Positions 18,317 through 27,965 of a stretch of DNA of 64,000 nt are shown one piece after another. The stretch is taken from the NCBI GenBank assembly GCA_903862935.1, contig CAIOZY010000043.1:24302-88301 (forward strand), written 5' to 3'. This stretch comes from an uncultured Opitutaceae bacterium (GTDB lineage: Bacteria > Verrucomicrobiota > Verrucomicrobiia > Opitutales > Opitutaceae). Within the stretch, counting starts at the first letter, position 1; every line of letters starts with the position of its first letter. The notes beneath the pieces were generated by a model. That model was not told the origin of the DNA and did no database searches. It saw only the letters and a program-made list of their open reading frames with translations. The translations under genes were made by a program, and so were the position numbers.

Positions 18317-21300
18317 ATGCAATCCCAACCGCAACTTGGCGGCGCTATGCGCGCCTTTTTCGCCATCGTCGGCAGCGTCATCATCGCGTCCTCCGCGCTC
18401 GCCCAGAGCCCGGCGACCGGAATGATCACGGGCCGGGTGCTCAACGGAGCCAACGGACAGTACCTTGAGAGCGCCCGCATCTCTGTGGTCGGCACCCAGG
18501 CCGAGACCGTGACCAACCTCTACGGTGAATACCGGTTGACAGGCGTCCCGGCCGGGGCGGCCAAGGTCGAGGTCTTCTTCAGCGGCCTGGTGACCCAGAC
18601 CGCCGTCGTCGAGGTCCAGGCCGGCCAAGAGGCCCAGCAGGACTTCACCATGAAGACCGCCGCCCAGACGGCCTCCGGCGAGGTGCTGAAGCTGGACGCC
18701 TTTGTCATCGAGGCCGAGCGCATGACCAACGCCAACGACATCGCGATCAATGAACAGCATTTCGCCCCGAACATGAAGTACGTGATGCCGGCGGCCGCGT
18801 TCGGAACGATCACGGAAGGCAACCTGGGCGAATTCCTGAAGTTCCTGCCCACGGTGACGGTCGACTACAACTCGATGGACGCCCGCTGGATCATGGTGCA
18901 GGGCGTAAGCCCGCGGTACACTTCGGTGACCGTCGACGGGATGCGCATGGCAAGCGCCGCCTCCACGAGCCCAGGCCGGTTCTTCGAACTCGAGCAGGAT
19001 TCGATCCACAACATGGCGCGGGCCGAGGTGTCGGTGTCCCGGACCCCGGACCTGCCTGCCGACGCCCTCGGCGGCTCGATCAACATGGTGAGCCTGAGTG
19101 CGTTCGAGTACACCCACCCGGAACTCGACTATAACTTCAACTTCGTCGGCAACAGCGCCTTCATGGAGTTCGGCAAGACCCCCGGTGCTGTCGACGACAA
19201 GGAGACGATGAAGGTTATGCCGGGCGGCTCGCTGACCGCGATCATGCCGCTGACAAAGAACTTCGGCTTCACCCTGGCGATTCTTGACTCGAACATGTAC
19301 AACCCGCAGTACCGCTCGAATCCGAGTTGGTTCGCCAACGGCACCAATACCGCGCAGGCGGCCTCGAGCCCGTACCTGACGGCCCCCTATCTCGAGAAGT
19401 ACACCCTGCAGGACGCGCCGAAGTACACGATCCGCCAGGCCTACTCGGCCCATGCGGAGTGGAAGATCAACAACGAGAACCGGCTGTCGTTTGAGGTCCA
19501 GGAAAACTACTACGACGCTTACGTCCACGCCCGCGGCATCAGCTTCGACACGGGCACGGGCGCCATGGTGGCGGCGGCGATGCCGGCCACGACCGTGGCC
19601 GGCGACTACGGTCAGACCTACACCGACGGGCTGGCCGGAAAGGGCTCGGTCACCATGTACTCGAGCGACCGAAAGAAGTTCGGGCGCACCTTCCACTTCG
19701 GCGCCCGCTTCAACCATGACGGCCCGGTTTGGACGGCCAACGCCGGCTTCGCGTTCTCCCACGCCTCCGCCCACTACGCGGACGCGGCCAACGGCTATCC
19801 CGACGTGATCAGCCTGACGATGAAGAGCGTCACGGTGAACTACGCCGGCCTAGATACGTTCGGCTACATCCGCCCGGGGATCGTCAACGTGTACAACACG
19901 GCGTCGACCCCCGTGCAGCTCAACCCGTGGAGTTACGCCAACTACAACCTGGCCTCCATCACCTCCGATCCCGCGGATGCGGTCGACGTCATGAAGACCA
20001 TCAAGGGTGACATCAGGCGGGAATTCGAAACCCCCGGCGGCCGGACCACGATGACCCTGGGCGGCCAGATTCAGTATGAGAACCGCGACATTCACGCCCT
20101 CAAGAATGTCTTCAGCTTCCTACCGACCGGAGCGGCGGCTCTCGCGGGCAACTATAACTTCTTGGACAGCGCCTATTCCCGCGTTGCCCCGCCCTGGGGC
20201 TTTCCGCAGGTCCAGTGGGCGAGCAACAACTCGGTCTTCAACTACTTCCAGGCGAACCCGGCCAATTTCTCCCTCGTCCAGACCGGAACGGGCGGGTCGA
20301 TCGCCTACGAGACCATGCAGTCGCCGTACTTCACGGAGGAAATCCCGGCCGTGTATGTCATGGCCGACACGAAGTTGCTGCACAACCGCATCGATCTGGT
20401 CTACGGCGTCCGCTACGAGGAGACCCACGACAAGATATGGGGCGGGCTCTTCAGCCCGAGCGCCGGGTCGACCCTGCCGGCCGGCTCCGCGGCCCAGCTG
20501 CTCGCGCAGTACCAGCCCCGCGCGGCCCATGTGACCCAGAATTACAGCGGCGCCTATCCGAGCATCAACCTGACGTTCAACATCACCGAACAGCTGATCC
20601 TGCGCGCCGCCTACGGGCGGGCCGTCGGACGGCCCGACCTGAACAACATCATCCCCGGGTATGCGACGATCAACACGACCTCCCAGACGATCAGCGCGCC
20701 CAACCCGACCCTGGCGCCCGAGCAGGCGAGCAATTTCGTCGTGGGCGTACAGTACTACCCGGTCAAGGGAGGCGTGTTCGGAGGCGACGTCTTCTCGAAG
20801 AACTTCGCCAACTTCTGGGGAACCGTGACGACCAGCGCCACACCGGCCCTGCTCAGCCAGCTCGGTCTTTCCTCGGACTACCTCGGCTACCAGGTCACCA
20901 CCTCGATGAACTCCGGCACCGCAACGGTACGGGGCATCGATTTGAATTACCGCCAGAGCCTGTACTTCCTGCCGGGATGGGCCAACGGCTTCACCGTCTT
21001 CGCGAACGGGACCGCCCTTCATTTGAGCGGTGCGACAAACGCCGACTTCACCAACTTCATCGCCCGGGAGCTCAACTGGGGCGTCACCTATGCCCAGCCG
21101 CGGTTCTCCATCCAGCTGAACTGGAACTTCCGTGGACGGGAGCGCATGGGAAGCCTGGCCTTTGATCCGTCGGGAGCTGGCTACCAATACATCGAACCCA
21201 GGCTGCAGACCGACGGCGAGATCGGCTTCAACCTGACGAAGAACTGCACGCTCTATCTCAGCGGTCGAAACATCACGAACCAGCCTTGGGATAACCAGAT

Positions 21301-21394
21301 GAACTACAGCCCCAATACGCCCGGCTACGCTAAGGTTCTGCGCCGCGAGTACTTCGGCGCAATCTGGCAGCTCGGCGTCAAGGGCAAGTTCTAA
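18317..21394 (+). CDS. TonB-dependent outer-membrane receptor with CarboxypepD-regulatory domain
   Basis: A 1025-residue receptor that would import oligosaccharides (here probably pectin fragments) across the outer membrane with TonB energy. A signal peptide ends near SALAQSPA. Residues about 33-115 form a carboxypeptidase-regulatory-like fold (MITGRVLNGANGQYLESARI to LYGEYRLTGVPAG). The plug follows (QGVSPRYTSVTVDGMRMA, DLPADALGGSINMVS), then a large beta-barrel ending in aromatic GVKGKF, as expected for BamA-dependent insertion. It is first in a two-gene unit with the GH28 gene 10 bp downstream, which supports a pectic substrate. This plan is very common in Opitutaceae. Confidence 0.92.
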   Translation: MQSQPQLGGAMRAFFAIVGSVIIASSALAQSPATGMITGRVLNGANGQYLESARISVVGTQAETVTNLYGEYRLTGVPAGAAKVEVFFSGLVTQTAVVEVQAGQEAQQDFTMKTAAQTASGEVLKLDAFVIEAERMTNANDIAINEQHFAPNMKYVMPAAAFGTITEGNLGEFLKFLPTVTVDYNSMDARWIMVQGVSPRYTSVTVDGMRMASAASTSPGRFFELEQDSIHNMARAEVSVSRTPDLPADALGGSINMVSLSAFEYTHPELDYNFNFVGNSAFMEFGKTPGAVDDKETMKVMPGGSLTAIMPLTKNFGFTLAILDSNMYNPQYRSNPSWFANGTNTAQAASSPYLTAPYLEKYTLQDAPKYTIRQAYSAHAEWKINNENRLSFEVQENYYDAYVHARGISFDTGTGAMVAAAMPATTVAGDYGQTYTDGLAGKGSVTMYSSDRKKFGRTFHFGARFNHDGPVWTANAGFAFSHASAHYADAANGYPDVISLTMKSVTVNYAGLDTFGYIRPGIVNVYNTASTPVQLNPWSYANYNLASITSDPADAVDVMKTIKGDIRREFETPGGRTTMTLGGQIQYENRDIHALKNVFSFLPTGAAALAGNYNFLDSAYSRVAPPWGFPQVQWASNNSVFNYFQANPANFSLVQTGTGGSIAYETMQSPYFTEEIPAVYVMADTKLLHNRIDLVYGVRYEETHDKIWGGLFSPSAGSTLPAGSAAQLLAQYQPRAAHVTQNYSGAYPSINLTFNITEQLILRAAYGRAVGRPDLNNIIPGYATINTTSQTISAPNPTLAPEQASNFVVGVQYYPVKGGVFGGDVFSKNFANFWGTVTTSATPALLSQLGLSSDYLGYQVTTSMNSGTATVRGIDLNYRQSLYFLPGWANGFTVFANGTALHLSGATNADFTNFIARELNWGVTYAQPRFSIQLNWNFRGRERMGSLAFDPSGAGYQYIEPRLQTDGEIGFNLTKNCTLYLSGRNITNQPWDNQMNYSPNTPGYAKVLRREYFGAIWQLGVKGKF

Positions 21395-21404
21395 GGTATT
21401 CCTG

Positions 21405-22961
21405 GTGAAACTCTCCCTGCTTCTAGCAGCCCTAATCGGGCTGTGCTCTGCGGCAGCTGCGGCCCCCGGGGGCCCGGCGTTCAACGTGCGCGACTACGGC
21501 GCCGTTCCGGACGGGAGCACCAAGAGCACCGCCGCTATAGCCCGCGCCGTCGCCGCCTGCTCGGCGGCCGGCGGCGGCACGGTGCATTTCCCGGCCGGCC
21601 GGTACCTGACCGGCTCCATCCAGCTGGAAAGCAACATCACGCTGGATCTGGACGCGGGGGCGGTGCTGCTGTACAGCCCCGACCCCGCCGATTCGCCGCT
21701 GGTCCCGTCCCGGTGGGAGTGCACGAACGCATGGATCCACGCCCCGCTGATCTACGCAAACGGCAAGGAGAACATCGCGATCGTCGGGCGCGGCACGCTG
21801 AACGGGCAGGGTGAGAACTGGTGGTGGCGAAACGGCAAGACTCCGGCCCGGGCGGCCGAGGCCAAGCCAGCCCACGACGCCTGGCTCCGCCTCTACGACA
21901 GGATCGAGGCCGGGGAGAAGACCACGGCCAAGGACTTCGAGTTCGCCGCCGAATACCTCCGCCCCACCCTGATCGAGGCCTACGGCTGCCGCAACGTGCT
22001 GATCGACGGGGTGACCGTGACCAACTCGCCGTTCTGGATATTACACCCCCTGTACTGCGAAAACGTGGTCGTGCGCGGGGTCAGGTTCATCTCCTGGGGG
22101 CCCAACGGCGACGGCATCGATGTGGACTCCTGCCGCGACGTGCGCATCTCCGACTGCTTCTTCACGACGGGCGACGACTGCATCGTCATCAAGTCCGGAC
22201 GGGACGCTGACGGGCGGCGCACCGCCCGGCCCACCGAGCACGTGGCGATCACCAACTGCGTCATGTACAAGGGCCACGGAGCGATCGTGATCGGCAGCGA
22301 GACCTCGGGCGACATCCGCAACGTGGTCGCCTCGAACATCGTCGCCAAGGGCACCGACCGCGGGATCCGGATCAAGAGCATGTACGGCCGGGGCGGCGTC
22401 GTCGAAAACGTGCGCTGCGACAACTTCGTGATCGAGGACGCCCTGGTAGAGGCCATTGAGGTCACCACCTCCTATGAGGGAAAATCAGCGCCCCAGCCCG
22501 TTTCTGAGAAGACCCCCATCTTCCGCAATTTCTCCTTCAGCAACCTGACGATCGTGAACGCCCGCAGGGTGGCCTCGATCGACGGGCTGGCCGAGAAGGC
22601 GATCGAGAACCTGCGCTTTACCGATATCTGCGCGACAGGGACGAGCGGTTTCATGTGCAGCGCTGTCAACAGCATCGAGCTGCACTCGGTCCGCGTGGAT
22701 GCGACCAATGGCGGGGCCTTCTGCTTCGAGCAGGTGCGCGGCCTCGTGCTCGATCAGGTCACAACCCGCACACCCCAGACGGCCTCCCCGGTCGTGAGGT
22801 TAGCCGACGTCGACGGGATCTGGATCCAGGGCTGCCAGGCAGCGGCGGGCACGAAGACATTCCTGCAGGTCGACGGAGGCGTGCCCCGGCACCTCAAGTT
22901 GAGCGGCAACGACCTGTCTGAGGCCGCCAATCCGGTGCTCCCGGCAGATATCTCGCACTGA
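21405..22961 (+). CDS. GH28 polygalacturonase-like hydrolase, secreted (long form)
   Basis: A 518-residue beta-helix enzyme with signal peptide MKLSLLLAALIGLCSAAAAA. The start is GTG at 21405, 10 bp after the TonB-receptor stop. GH28 signatures are NGDGIDVDS (NxD form of the NTD motif), TTGDDCIVIKS (DD pair), YKGHGAIVIGS (His) and GIRIKSM (RIK). An insertion of about 40 residues (KTPARAAEAKPAHDAWLRLY onward) and the longer length set it apart from the 430-residue enzyme at 4717 and suggest an exo-acting or rhamnogalacturonan-type activity. Co-transcription with a TonB receptor is typical for outer-membrane glycan degradation units. Confidence 0.9.
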   Translation: MKLSLLLAALIGLCSAAAAAPGGPAFNVRDYGAVPDGSTKSTAAIARAVAACSAAGGGTVHFPAGRYLTGSIQLESNITLDLDAGAVLLYSPDPADSPLVPSRWECTNAWIHAPLIYANGKENIAIVGRGTLNGQGENWWWRNGKTPARAAEAKPAHDAWLRLYDRIEAGEKTTAKDFEFAAEYLRPTLIEAYGCRNVLIDGVTVTNSPFWILHPLYCENVVVRGVRFISWGPNGDGIDVDSCRDVRISDCFFTTGDDCIVIKSGRDADGRRTARPTEHVAITNCVMYKGHGAIVIGSETSGDIRNVVASNIVAKGTDRGIRIKSMYGRGGVVENVRCDNFVIEDALVEAIEVTTSYEGKSAPQPVSEKTPIFRNFSFSNLTIVNARRVASIDGLAEKAIENLRFTDICATGTSGFMCSAVNSIELHSVRVDATNGGAFCFEQVRGLVLDQVTTRTPQTASPVVRLADVDGIWIQGCQAAAGTKTFLQVDGGVPRHLKLSGNDLSEAANPVLPADISH

Positions 22962-22967
22962 GGCCTG

Positions 22968-24776
22968 TCAGGCGAGCAGCCGCAGGCCTAGCCAGAAAAG
23001 CAGGACAATTGCGGCCGTGATGCCGCAACAGGTGACGAATCCGGCCGCATCGGTCCGGTCCCAGCGGGTGAACTCCCAGGAGGAGCCCGGGAAGAGCTTC
23101 ATGGTGTCGAAACGGGCCGGGTCCCGGGCAGTAGCCCGAACGGCGGCCGCCTCGAGCTCTGGGCTGGACCCGACGGGGGTGCGCAGCTTCCCGAAAAAGG
23201 CCGCGACCCGCTCGGGCTTCGGCGGACGGGTCACCAGGCTAACTGAGAGCAGGACAGCAAAGGGGAAGAGCCCGTCCAAGAGAAACTGGACCGCCAGCCG
23301 GCCCCCGGCCGGGGCGCGGGACCAGTCCCTCCCGGTTTTCGACAGAAGCCAGGCCTCGAGGTTGAAACGGCCCCTGCCCACGGAAGCCCCCGTCTGACCT
23401 CCGGGGCCTCCCGGCAGCTGGAACTCGAAGTAGCTCGGCTGGCTCCTTGCGAGGGGTCCGTACTGGGCGCCGTACGGGATACCGACCATGGCGACTAGGC
23501 AGAGCCCAACGCACATCCACACCGCAGTCGACGTCACGCGGCGCCAGAAGAAAATCAGCAGCACCGCAGCACCGAAAGACAGATTGATCGTGAGGATGAA
23601 CTTCATCACCTCGACGACATTCTCCATGGCCAAGGCCGCGCCAACGCTAGTGGCCAGGACGGCGGCAACCCCCACCCTGCCGTAAAAGGCGCCCCGGGCA
23701 TCCCCTCCCGGCGCCCCACGGGCACCGAAGATATTGCGGGAAAACAGAGCCGACACCGCCAGGGTCTTCACGGCGATAGCCGAGGTGGCGGCGGCAAACG
23801 TGCTTGCGAGCATCAGGCCGAGGACGCCGGTGCCGAAGAGCTGCCGGGACATCAGGCCCCATGCAGCGTCGGGATCCGCCAGCTTTTCGGGTCCTCGGTA
23901 CAGGCCGAGCGCAATCAGGCCGACCATGCCCCAGACAATGATCATCAACCTCTTCCCGTAGGTTCCGGACACCGCCCCGAACCGGCATGTCAACTCGTCT
24001 CGGGCCGAGCCGTGCACCGGCATGTTGCTGATGTTGGCGTTAATCTGGATTACGCTCACGAAGAGGATCGCGAGTACGGAGTACCACGTGAACTGCGCGT
24101 CTCCGGTCGACCCGAACAAATTGAACGCCGTGGGCGCCACCCGCGACCGCAGCGCCGCAAGTCCCCCCATCTGGCTCAGGCCCGCCGGAATCAGGACGAT
24201 GGAGAACCCCACGACAAGGACCCCCTGAAAGGCCTCGCTCAGCGCAGTCGCGGTCATTCCCCCCATCGCGACATAGGCGCCGACGGCCCCCGCGTAGGCC
24301 AAATAAAAGGGAAGCGCAGGGAGGTTCGGCACGAACGCCGTGCAAATCTTGTACGCGGTAAAGTGGCTGAACCCGATGAGCACCACGCCCACGCTCGCCT
24401 GGAACAGGGCGTACATCCTGGCCAGGCCCCGGCTCCCGAACCGGTCCTCGAAGAGGTCAGCCATCGTGATTAGGCGCGCCCGCCGGAACCAGGTGCTCAT
24501 GAACCAGTAGTACGGGTTGATGAAGATCATGTGCAGGGCGAGCCACACCCCAGCAATGCCCTGCCTATAGACCAGGCTCACCGTGCTAACCGCGGTGTTG
24601 GCGTCGATCGCATTACCGAAGTTCAAGAAGAACTGGTACGTCTTGCTCAGGCGCCGCCCGGCCAAGAAGAAACTTTCCTCGCCACTCACCGAACGCGCAG
24701 CCCTCCTCCCCAAAAACAGGAGAACTCCGAAGTAGGCGGCTACGATTGCGATGTCGAGAGGGTGGACGTCTCGCAT
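22968..24776 (-). CDS. Sodium:solute symporter (SSS family)
   Basis: A 602-residue polytopic transporter starting at ATG 24776. Features of the SSS fold are AAYFGVLLFLGRRAARSVSG in helix 1, ESFFLAGRRLSKTY, and the long conserved helix YAGAVGAYVAMGGMTATALS followed by EAFQGVLVVGFSIVLIP. About 13 helices are visible with a hydrophilic insert near residues 445-490. The gene ends 6 bp from the convergent GH28 gene. Substrate cannot be read; location suggests a sugar, uronate or deoxyuronate released from pectin. Confidence 0.85.
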   Translation of the reverse strand: MRDVHPLDIAIVAAYFGVLLFLGRRAARSVSGEESFFLAGRRLSKTYQFFLNFGNAIDANTAVSTVSLVYRQGIAGVWLALHMIFINPYYWFMSTWFRRARLITMADLFEDRFGSRGLARMYALFQASVGVVLIGFSHFTAYKICTAFVPNLPALPFYLAYAGAVGAYVAMGGMTATALSEAFQGVLVVGFSIVLIPAGLSQMGGLAALRSRVAPTAFNLFGSTGDAQFTWYSVLAILFVSVIQINANISNMPVHGSARDELTCRFGAVSGTYGKRLMIIVWGMVGLIALGLYRGPEKLADPDAAWGLMSRQLFGTGVLGLMLASTFAAATSAIAVKTLAVSALFSRNIFGARGAPGGDARGAFYGRVGVAAVLATSVGAALAMENVVEVMKFILTINLSFGAAVLLIFFWRRVTSTAVWMCVGLCLVAMVGIPYGAQYGPLARSQPSYFEFQLPGGPGGQTGASVGRGRFNLEAWLLSKTGRDWSRAPAGGRLAVQFLLDGLFPFAVLLSVSLVTRPPKPERVAAFFGKLRTPVGSSPELEAAAVRATARDPARFDTMKLFPGSSWEFTRWDRTDAAGFVTCCGITAAIVLLFWLGLRLLA

Positions 24777-24949
24777 GGGGTCTTGAACACCTTGCCGACA
24801 TCGGGCGTGCGATCAAGCGGCGAAGCGGGGGAATAAATACCGTCGCGCTTGCCTGCGACACCCGGAACCCCATGATGGCGCGCACGATCTAACCCTCCAC
24901 CTATGCGCCCTTTGCCCAAGGTAGCTCTCCAGCCCAAGCTGGCCGCCGC
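24777..24949. other. Divergent intergenic region, no clear motif
   Basis: The 173 bp between the SSS symporter and the corrinoid activase gene must hold both promoters. No copy of the GGAYACGTRTCC palindrome and no convincing -35/-10 pair was found; the only AT-rich patch is around GGAATAAATACC. Confidence 0.3.
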
Positions 24950-26584
24950 ATGACAAGCGACCCGTTTCGCGCATTGCTCCCCGACGGTGGTCCCGTGCTG
25001 GAGCTTCCCGCAGGCGCGGGGAACCTGGCGGAGCGCCTCGCCCGCGCCGGCAGGCCCTTGAACACCCGCTGTGCCCAGCGGGGCCTGTGCGCTGGGTGCA
25101 CGGTCCATCTGACCGAGGGCGCCGTCAGGCTGTCCACCGGCGAGACCGCCAGGTCCCCAGCGGACGTGAAAGCCTGCCAGTCAACCCCGGCCCCGGGGTC
25201 GCCCGTGACGATCTCTATTCCTTCTCGCTCGGTGGCCGTTCACCTGCCCCAGGTGGTGACGACCTTCAAGACCGAGGTTTCCGCCGCCCACGAACCCCTC
25301 GTTCCCGTCGTGCGGGGCGAGTCCGACCACGGGCTGGCCGTCGACATCGGCACGACCACGGTCGTGGTGGCCCTGGTCGACTTGCAGACAGGGGCCATCG
25401 TTCGGGAGGCCGCGGACTTCAACCGGCAGATCGAACTCGGCGACAACGTTCTCACCCGGATCGAGGTCGCGGGGCAGCCGGGAAGGCTGGAGGAACTGCG
25501 ACGAGCGATCATTGACCGCACGCTCGGGCCCCTGATTCGCCAGGTCTGCACCGCTGCCGGGTTGGATGAGAAGCGGCTGGCTGGGGCGACCCTCGCCGGG
25601 AACACGACCATGCTTCACCTAGCGACCGGTACCGATCCGACCTCGCTCGGGGTGGCGCCGTTCCGGGCCGTGTTCACCGAACACCGGGTCACGACAGCGG
25701 GGAAACTCGGGCTGCCTGTCTGCGCACCGGGGATGCCGGTCCACCTGCTTCCCTCGTTCAGCGCCTACGTTGGCGCCGATCTGGCGGCCGGCTGCATCTG
25801 CTGCGGCATGCCCGTTGATGCGGAGACGAGCCTTCTTGTCGATTTTGGGACCAACGGCGAGATCCTCCTCCAGCACAAGGGGCGCCTGTACGGCACGGCG
25901 ACCGCGGCAGGGCCCGCCTTCGAGGGAGGACGCATGGCCCGCGGCGCCAGGGCCGTGGCGGGCGCGATCTCCCACGTGGAGCTTCCCGGAGGCCGGTTCC
26001 CGCCCCTTCTGGACGTGATCGAGGGAAGCCGAGCAATCGTCGGACTTTGCGGAACGGCCTACGTCGATTTTCTTGCCCAGGCCCGCCGCAGCGGGTTGAT
26101 CGGCCCCCACGGCCGGCTGGTCATGGACGCCTGGCGCGCCCTGCCCGCTGGTCACCGCTACGAGAAGGGGGACGACCGGGGCGTCCTTTTGCATGCGAAC
26201 GACCTCGCCAGCGTCGTCACGGAAAGCGATATCGCGCACCTGATGCAGGCCAAGGCGGCGATCGCCTCGGGGATCCTTATCCTCCTGCGCCGCGCCGGGC
26301 TCTCCCCGGCGGATGTCGGCCGCGTCTACGTTGCGGGCGGATTCGGCCTGCACCTGAACCTTGAGAACACGATCGGGTGCGGCCTGCTCCCGGGGTTCAA
26401 GGCCGGCCAGCTCGAGGTCGTCGGCAACACCTCCCTGGGAGGGGCGTGGCTCGCCCTCCTGGACCGCGCCCTGCTCGACGAGATGATCGCCGTCAGCACC
26501 CGCGCGCAAATCGTTGAGCTGAACCTCGAGCCCGGCTTCGAGGACACCTTCATCGACCAGCTTGAGCTGCCCGAGAGCCCGTAG
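24950..26584 (+). CDS. RamA/RACE-type ATP-dependent reductive activase of corrinoid proteins
   Basis: A 544-residue protein of the RACE family, which uses ATP to return accidentally oxidised Co(II) corrinoid to Co(I) in methyltransferase systems. The N-terminus (to about residue 90) is a [2Fe-2S] ferredoxin with RCAQRGLCAGCTVHL (C-x5-C-x2-C) and the fourth Cys in KACQS. After a linker comes the ASKHA nucleotide-binding core: LAVDIGTTTVVVALVDLQTG, TLAGNTTMLHLATG, LLVDFGTNGEILL and VYVAGGFGLHLNLE. The length is somewhat short for the family (often 600 or more). No corrinoid protein or methyltransferase gene is in the window, so its partner must lie elsewhere. Confidence 0.88.
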   Translation: MTSDPFRALLPDGGPVLELPAGAGNLAERLARAGRPLNTRCAQRGLCAGCTVHLTEGAVRLSTGETARSPADVKACQSTPAPGSPVTISIPSRSVAVHLPQVVTTFKTEVSAAHEPLVPVVRGESDHGLAVDIGTTTVVVALVDLQTGAIVREAADFNRQIELGDNVLTRIEVAGQPGRLEELRRAIIDRTLGPLIRQVCTAAGLDEKRLAGATLAGNTTMLHLATGTDPTSLGVAPFRAVFTEHRVTTAGKLGLPVCAPGMPVHLLPSFSAYVGADLAAGCICCGMPVDAETSLLVDFGTNGEILLQHKGRLYGTATAAGPAFEGGRMARGARAVAGAISHVELPGGRFPPLLDVIEGSRAIVGLCGTAYVDFLAQARRSGLIGPHGRLVMDAWRALPAGHRYEKGDDRGVLLHANDLASVVTESDIAHLMQAKAAIASGILILLRRAGLSPADVGRVYVAGGFGLHLNLENTIGCGLLPGFKAGQLEVVGNTSLGGAWLALLDRALLDEMIAVSTRAQIVELNLEPGFEDTFIDQLELPESP

Positions 26585-26667
26585 GGGGTCGGAATCTCGG
26601 GCTGACAGGGCTGGTGCCGTCATCTCGGGAATTGACGCCCCTGTTGCGCCGTCGTTTCATGGTGGCC

Positions 26668-27405
26668 ATGAACGCACCCAAGGCGGTCGATCCTTCGGTC
26701 AAATACAAGCGCATCATCCTGAAGCTCTCTGGTGAAGTGCTCCGCGGGAAGTCAACGGACCCCATCGACTCGGTCGTCTTGGATCGCATCTGCACCCAGA
26801 TCAAAGAGATCCACAACCTGGGCGTCGAAATCTGCGTCGTGATCGGCGGCGGCAACATCTTCCGGGGACTGACCGGAGAGAAGCGGGGCGTGGACCGGAC
26901 GACCGGCGACTACATGGGCATGCTCGCCACCGTCATCAACGGGCTGGCCATCATGGACTGTCTGGAGCGCATGGGGGTAACGACCCGCGTACAGAGCGCG
27001 ATCCCGATGAACCAGATCGCCGAGCCGTTCATCCTGCGCCGCGCCGTGCGCCACCTGGAGAAGGGCCGCGTCGTCATCTTCGTCGCTGGAACGGGCAACC
27101 CCTATTTCTCGACCGACACGACGGCCGCCCTCCGCGCAACCGAGATGCACGCCGACATCATCGCCAAGGCGACCAAGGTGGACGGGATCTACGACAAGGA
27201 CCCCAAGAAGTTCCCCGACGCCGTAAAGTACGAGGAGATCACGTTCTTGGACGCTCTGAAGCAGCGGTTGAACGTGATGGACTCCACGGCTTTCTCACTC
27301 TGCCTGGACAACAACGTGCCCATCGTGGTGTTCGATCTGGACGGCGAGCATGCCATCCGCAGGGCTGTCCAGGGTAAGAAGGTCGGCACCCTCGTCAGAA
27401 ATTAA
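26668..27405 (+). CDS. pyrH: UMP kinase
   Basis: Bacterial UMP kinase, which phosphorylates UMP to UDP as a hexamer in the cytoplasm. Amino-acid-kinase-fold motifs are RIILKLSGEVLRG, CVVIGGGNIFRG, GDYMGMLATVINGLA and VFVAGTGNPYFSTDT-like IFVAGTGNPYFSTDTTAALR. The length of 245 residues is normal. ATG at 26668 (MNAPKAV) is chosen; ATG 26659 and GTG 26614 are in frame and no Shine-Dalgarno sequence decides between them. It is followed 12 bp later by frr, the usual pairing in bacteria. Confidence 0.95.
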   Translation: MNAPKAVDPSVKYKRIILKLSGEVLRGKSTDPIDSVVLDRICTQIKEIHNLGVEICVVIGGGNIFRGLTGEKRGVDRTTGDYMGMLATVINGLAIMDCLERMGVTTRVQSAIPMNQIAEPFILRRAVRHLEKGRVVIFVAGTGNPYFSTDTTAALRATEMHADIIAKATKVDGIYDKDPKKFPDAVKYEEITFLDALKQRLNVMDSTAFSLCLDNNVPIVVFDLDGEHAIRRAVQGKKVGTLVRN

Positions 27406-27417
27406 CCCCATCATGCC

Positions 27418-27963
27418 ATGAGTCATCCGATCCTAATCGACGCCCAGGCCAAGATGCAAAAGGCCGTGGCCCACACCCTGCAGGAGTTCGCGACGATCCA
27501 CACCGGCAAGGCAACCCCCTCAATGGTCGAAGGCGTCATGGTCGACGCCTACGGCACCCACATGCGCCTGAAGGAGTGTGCGGCAATCACGACCCCGGAC
27601 GCCCGCCTGATCCAGGTCCAGCCCTGGGACATCACACTCGTCAAGGCCGTCGAGAAGGCGATCCAGACCGCCAACCTGGGCTTCAATCCGATTGTCGACG
27701 GGAAGCTCCTGCGGATCCCGCTGCCCGAGATGAGCCGCGAGCGCCGCCAGGAGTTCGTGAAGACCGCCCACCGGCTTGCCGAGGAGGGCCGCGTCCACGT
27801 GCGCAACATCCGCCGCGATGGGATGGAGACCGTCAAGAAGGCCAAGCTCCCCGAGGACGAGGCCAAGCGCGTCGACAAGGAAATCCAGATTGCGACCGAC
27901 AAGTCTATAAAAGACATCAACGACAACCTGGCCAAGAAAGAGGCCGAGTTGATGACCGCCTGA
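27418..27963 (+). CDS. frr: Ribosome recycling factor
   Basis: A 181-residue cytoplasmic factor that splits post-termination ribosomes with EF-G. The conserved family blocks are HTGKATPSMVEGVMVDAYG, ITTPDARLIQVQPWDI, LRIPLPEMSRERRQEFVKTA and VHVRNIRRDGMETVKKAKLP. Standard length (about 185). It lies between pyrH and proB; its TGA at 27961-27963 is 2 bp from the GTG start of proB, so the genes are probably translated in sequence from one transcript. Confidence 0.96.
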   Translation: MSHPILIDAQAKMQKAVAHTLQEFATIHTGKATPSMVEGVMVDAYGTHMRLKECAAITTPDARLIQVQPWDITLVKAVEKAIQTANLGFNPIVDGKLLRIPLPEMSRERRQEFVKTAHRLAEEGRVHVRNIRRDGMETVKKAKLPEDEAKRVDKEIQIATDKSIKDINDNLAKKEAELMTA

Positions 27964-27965
27964 GC

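Noticed and set aside
18305..19774. Minus-strand open frame of 489 codons opposite the TonB receptor
   Set aside because: The plus-strand receptor has complete domain structure; the antisense product is Arg/Gly/Val-rich without motifs.
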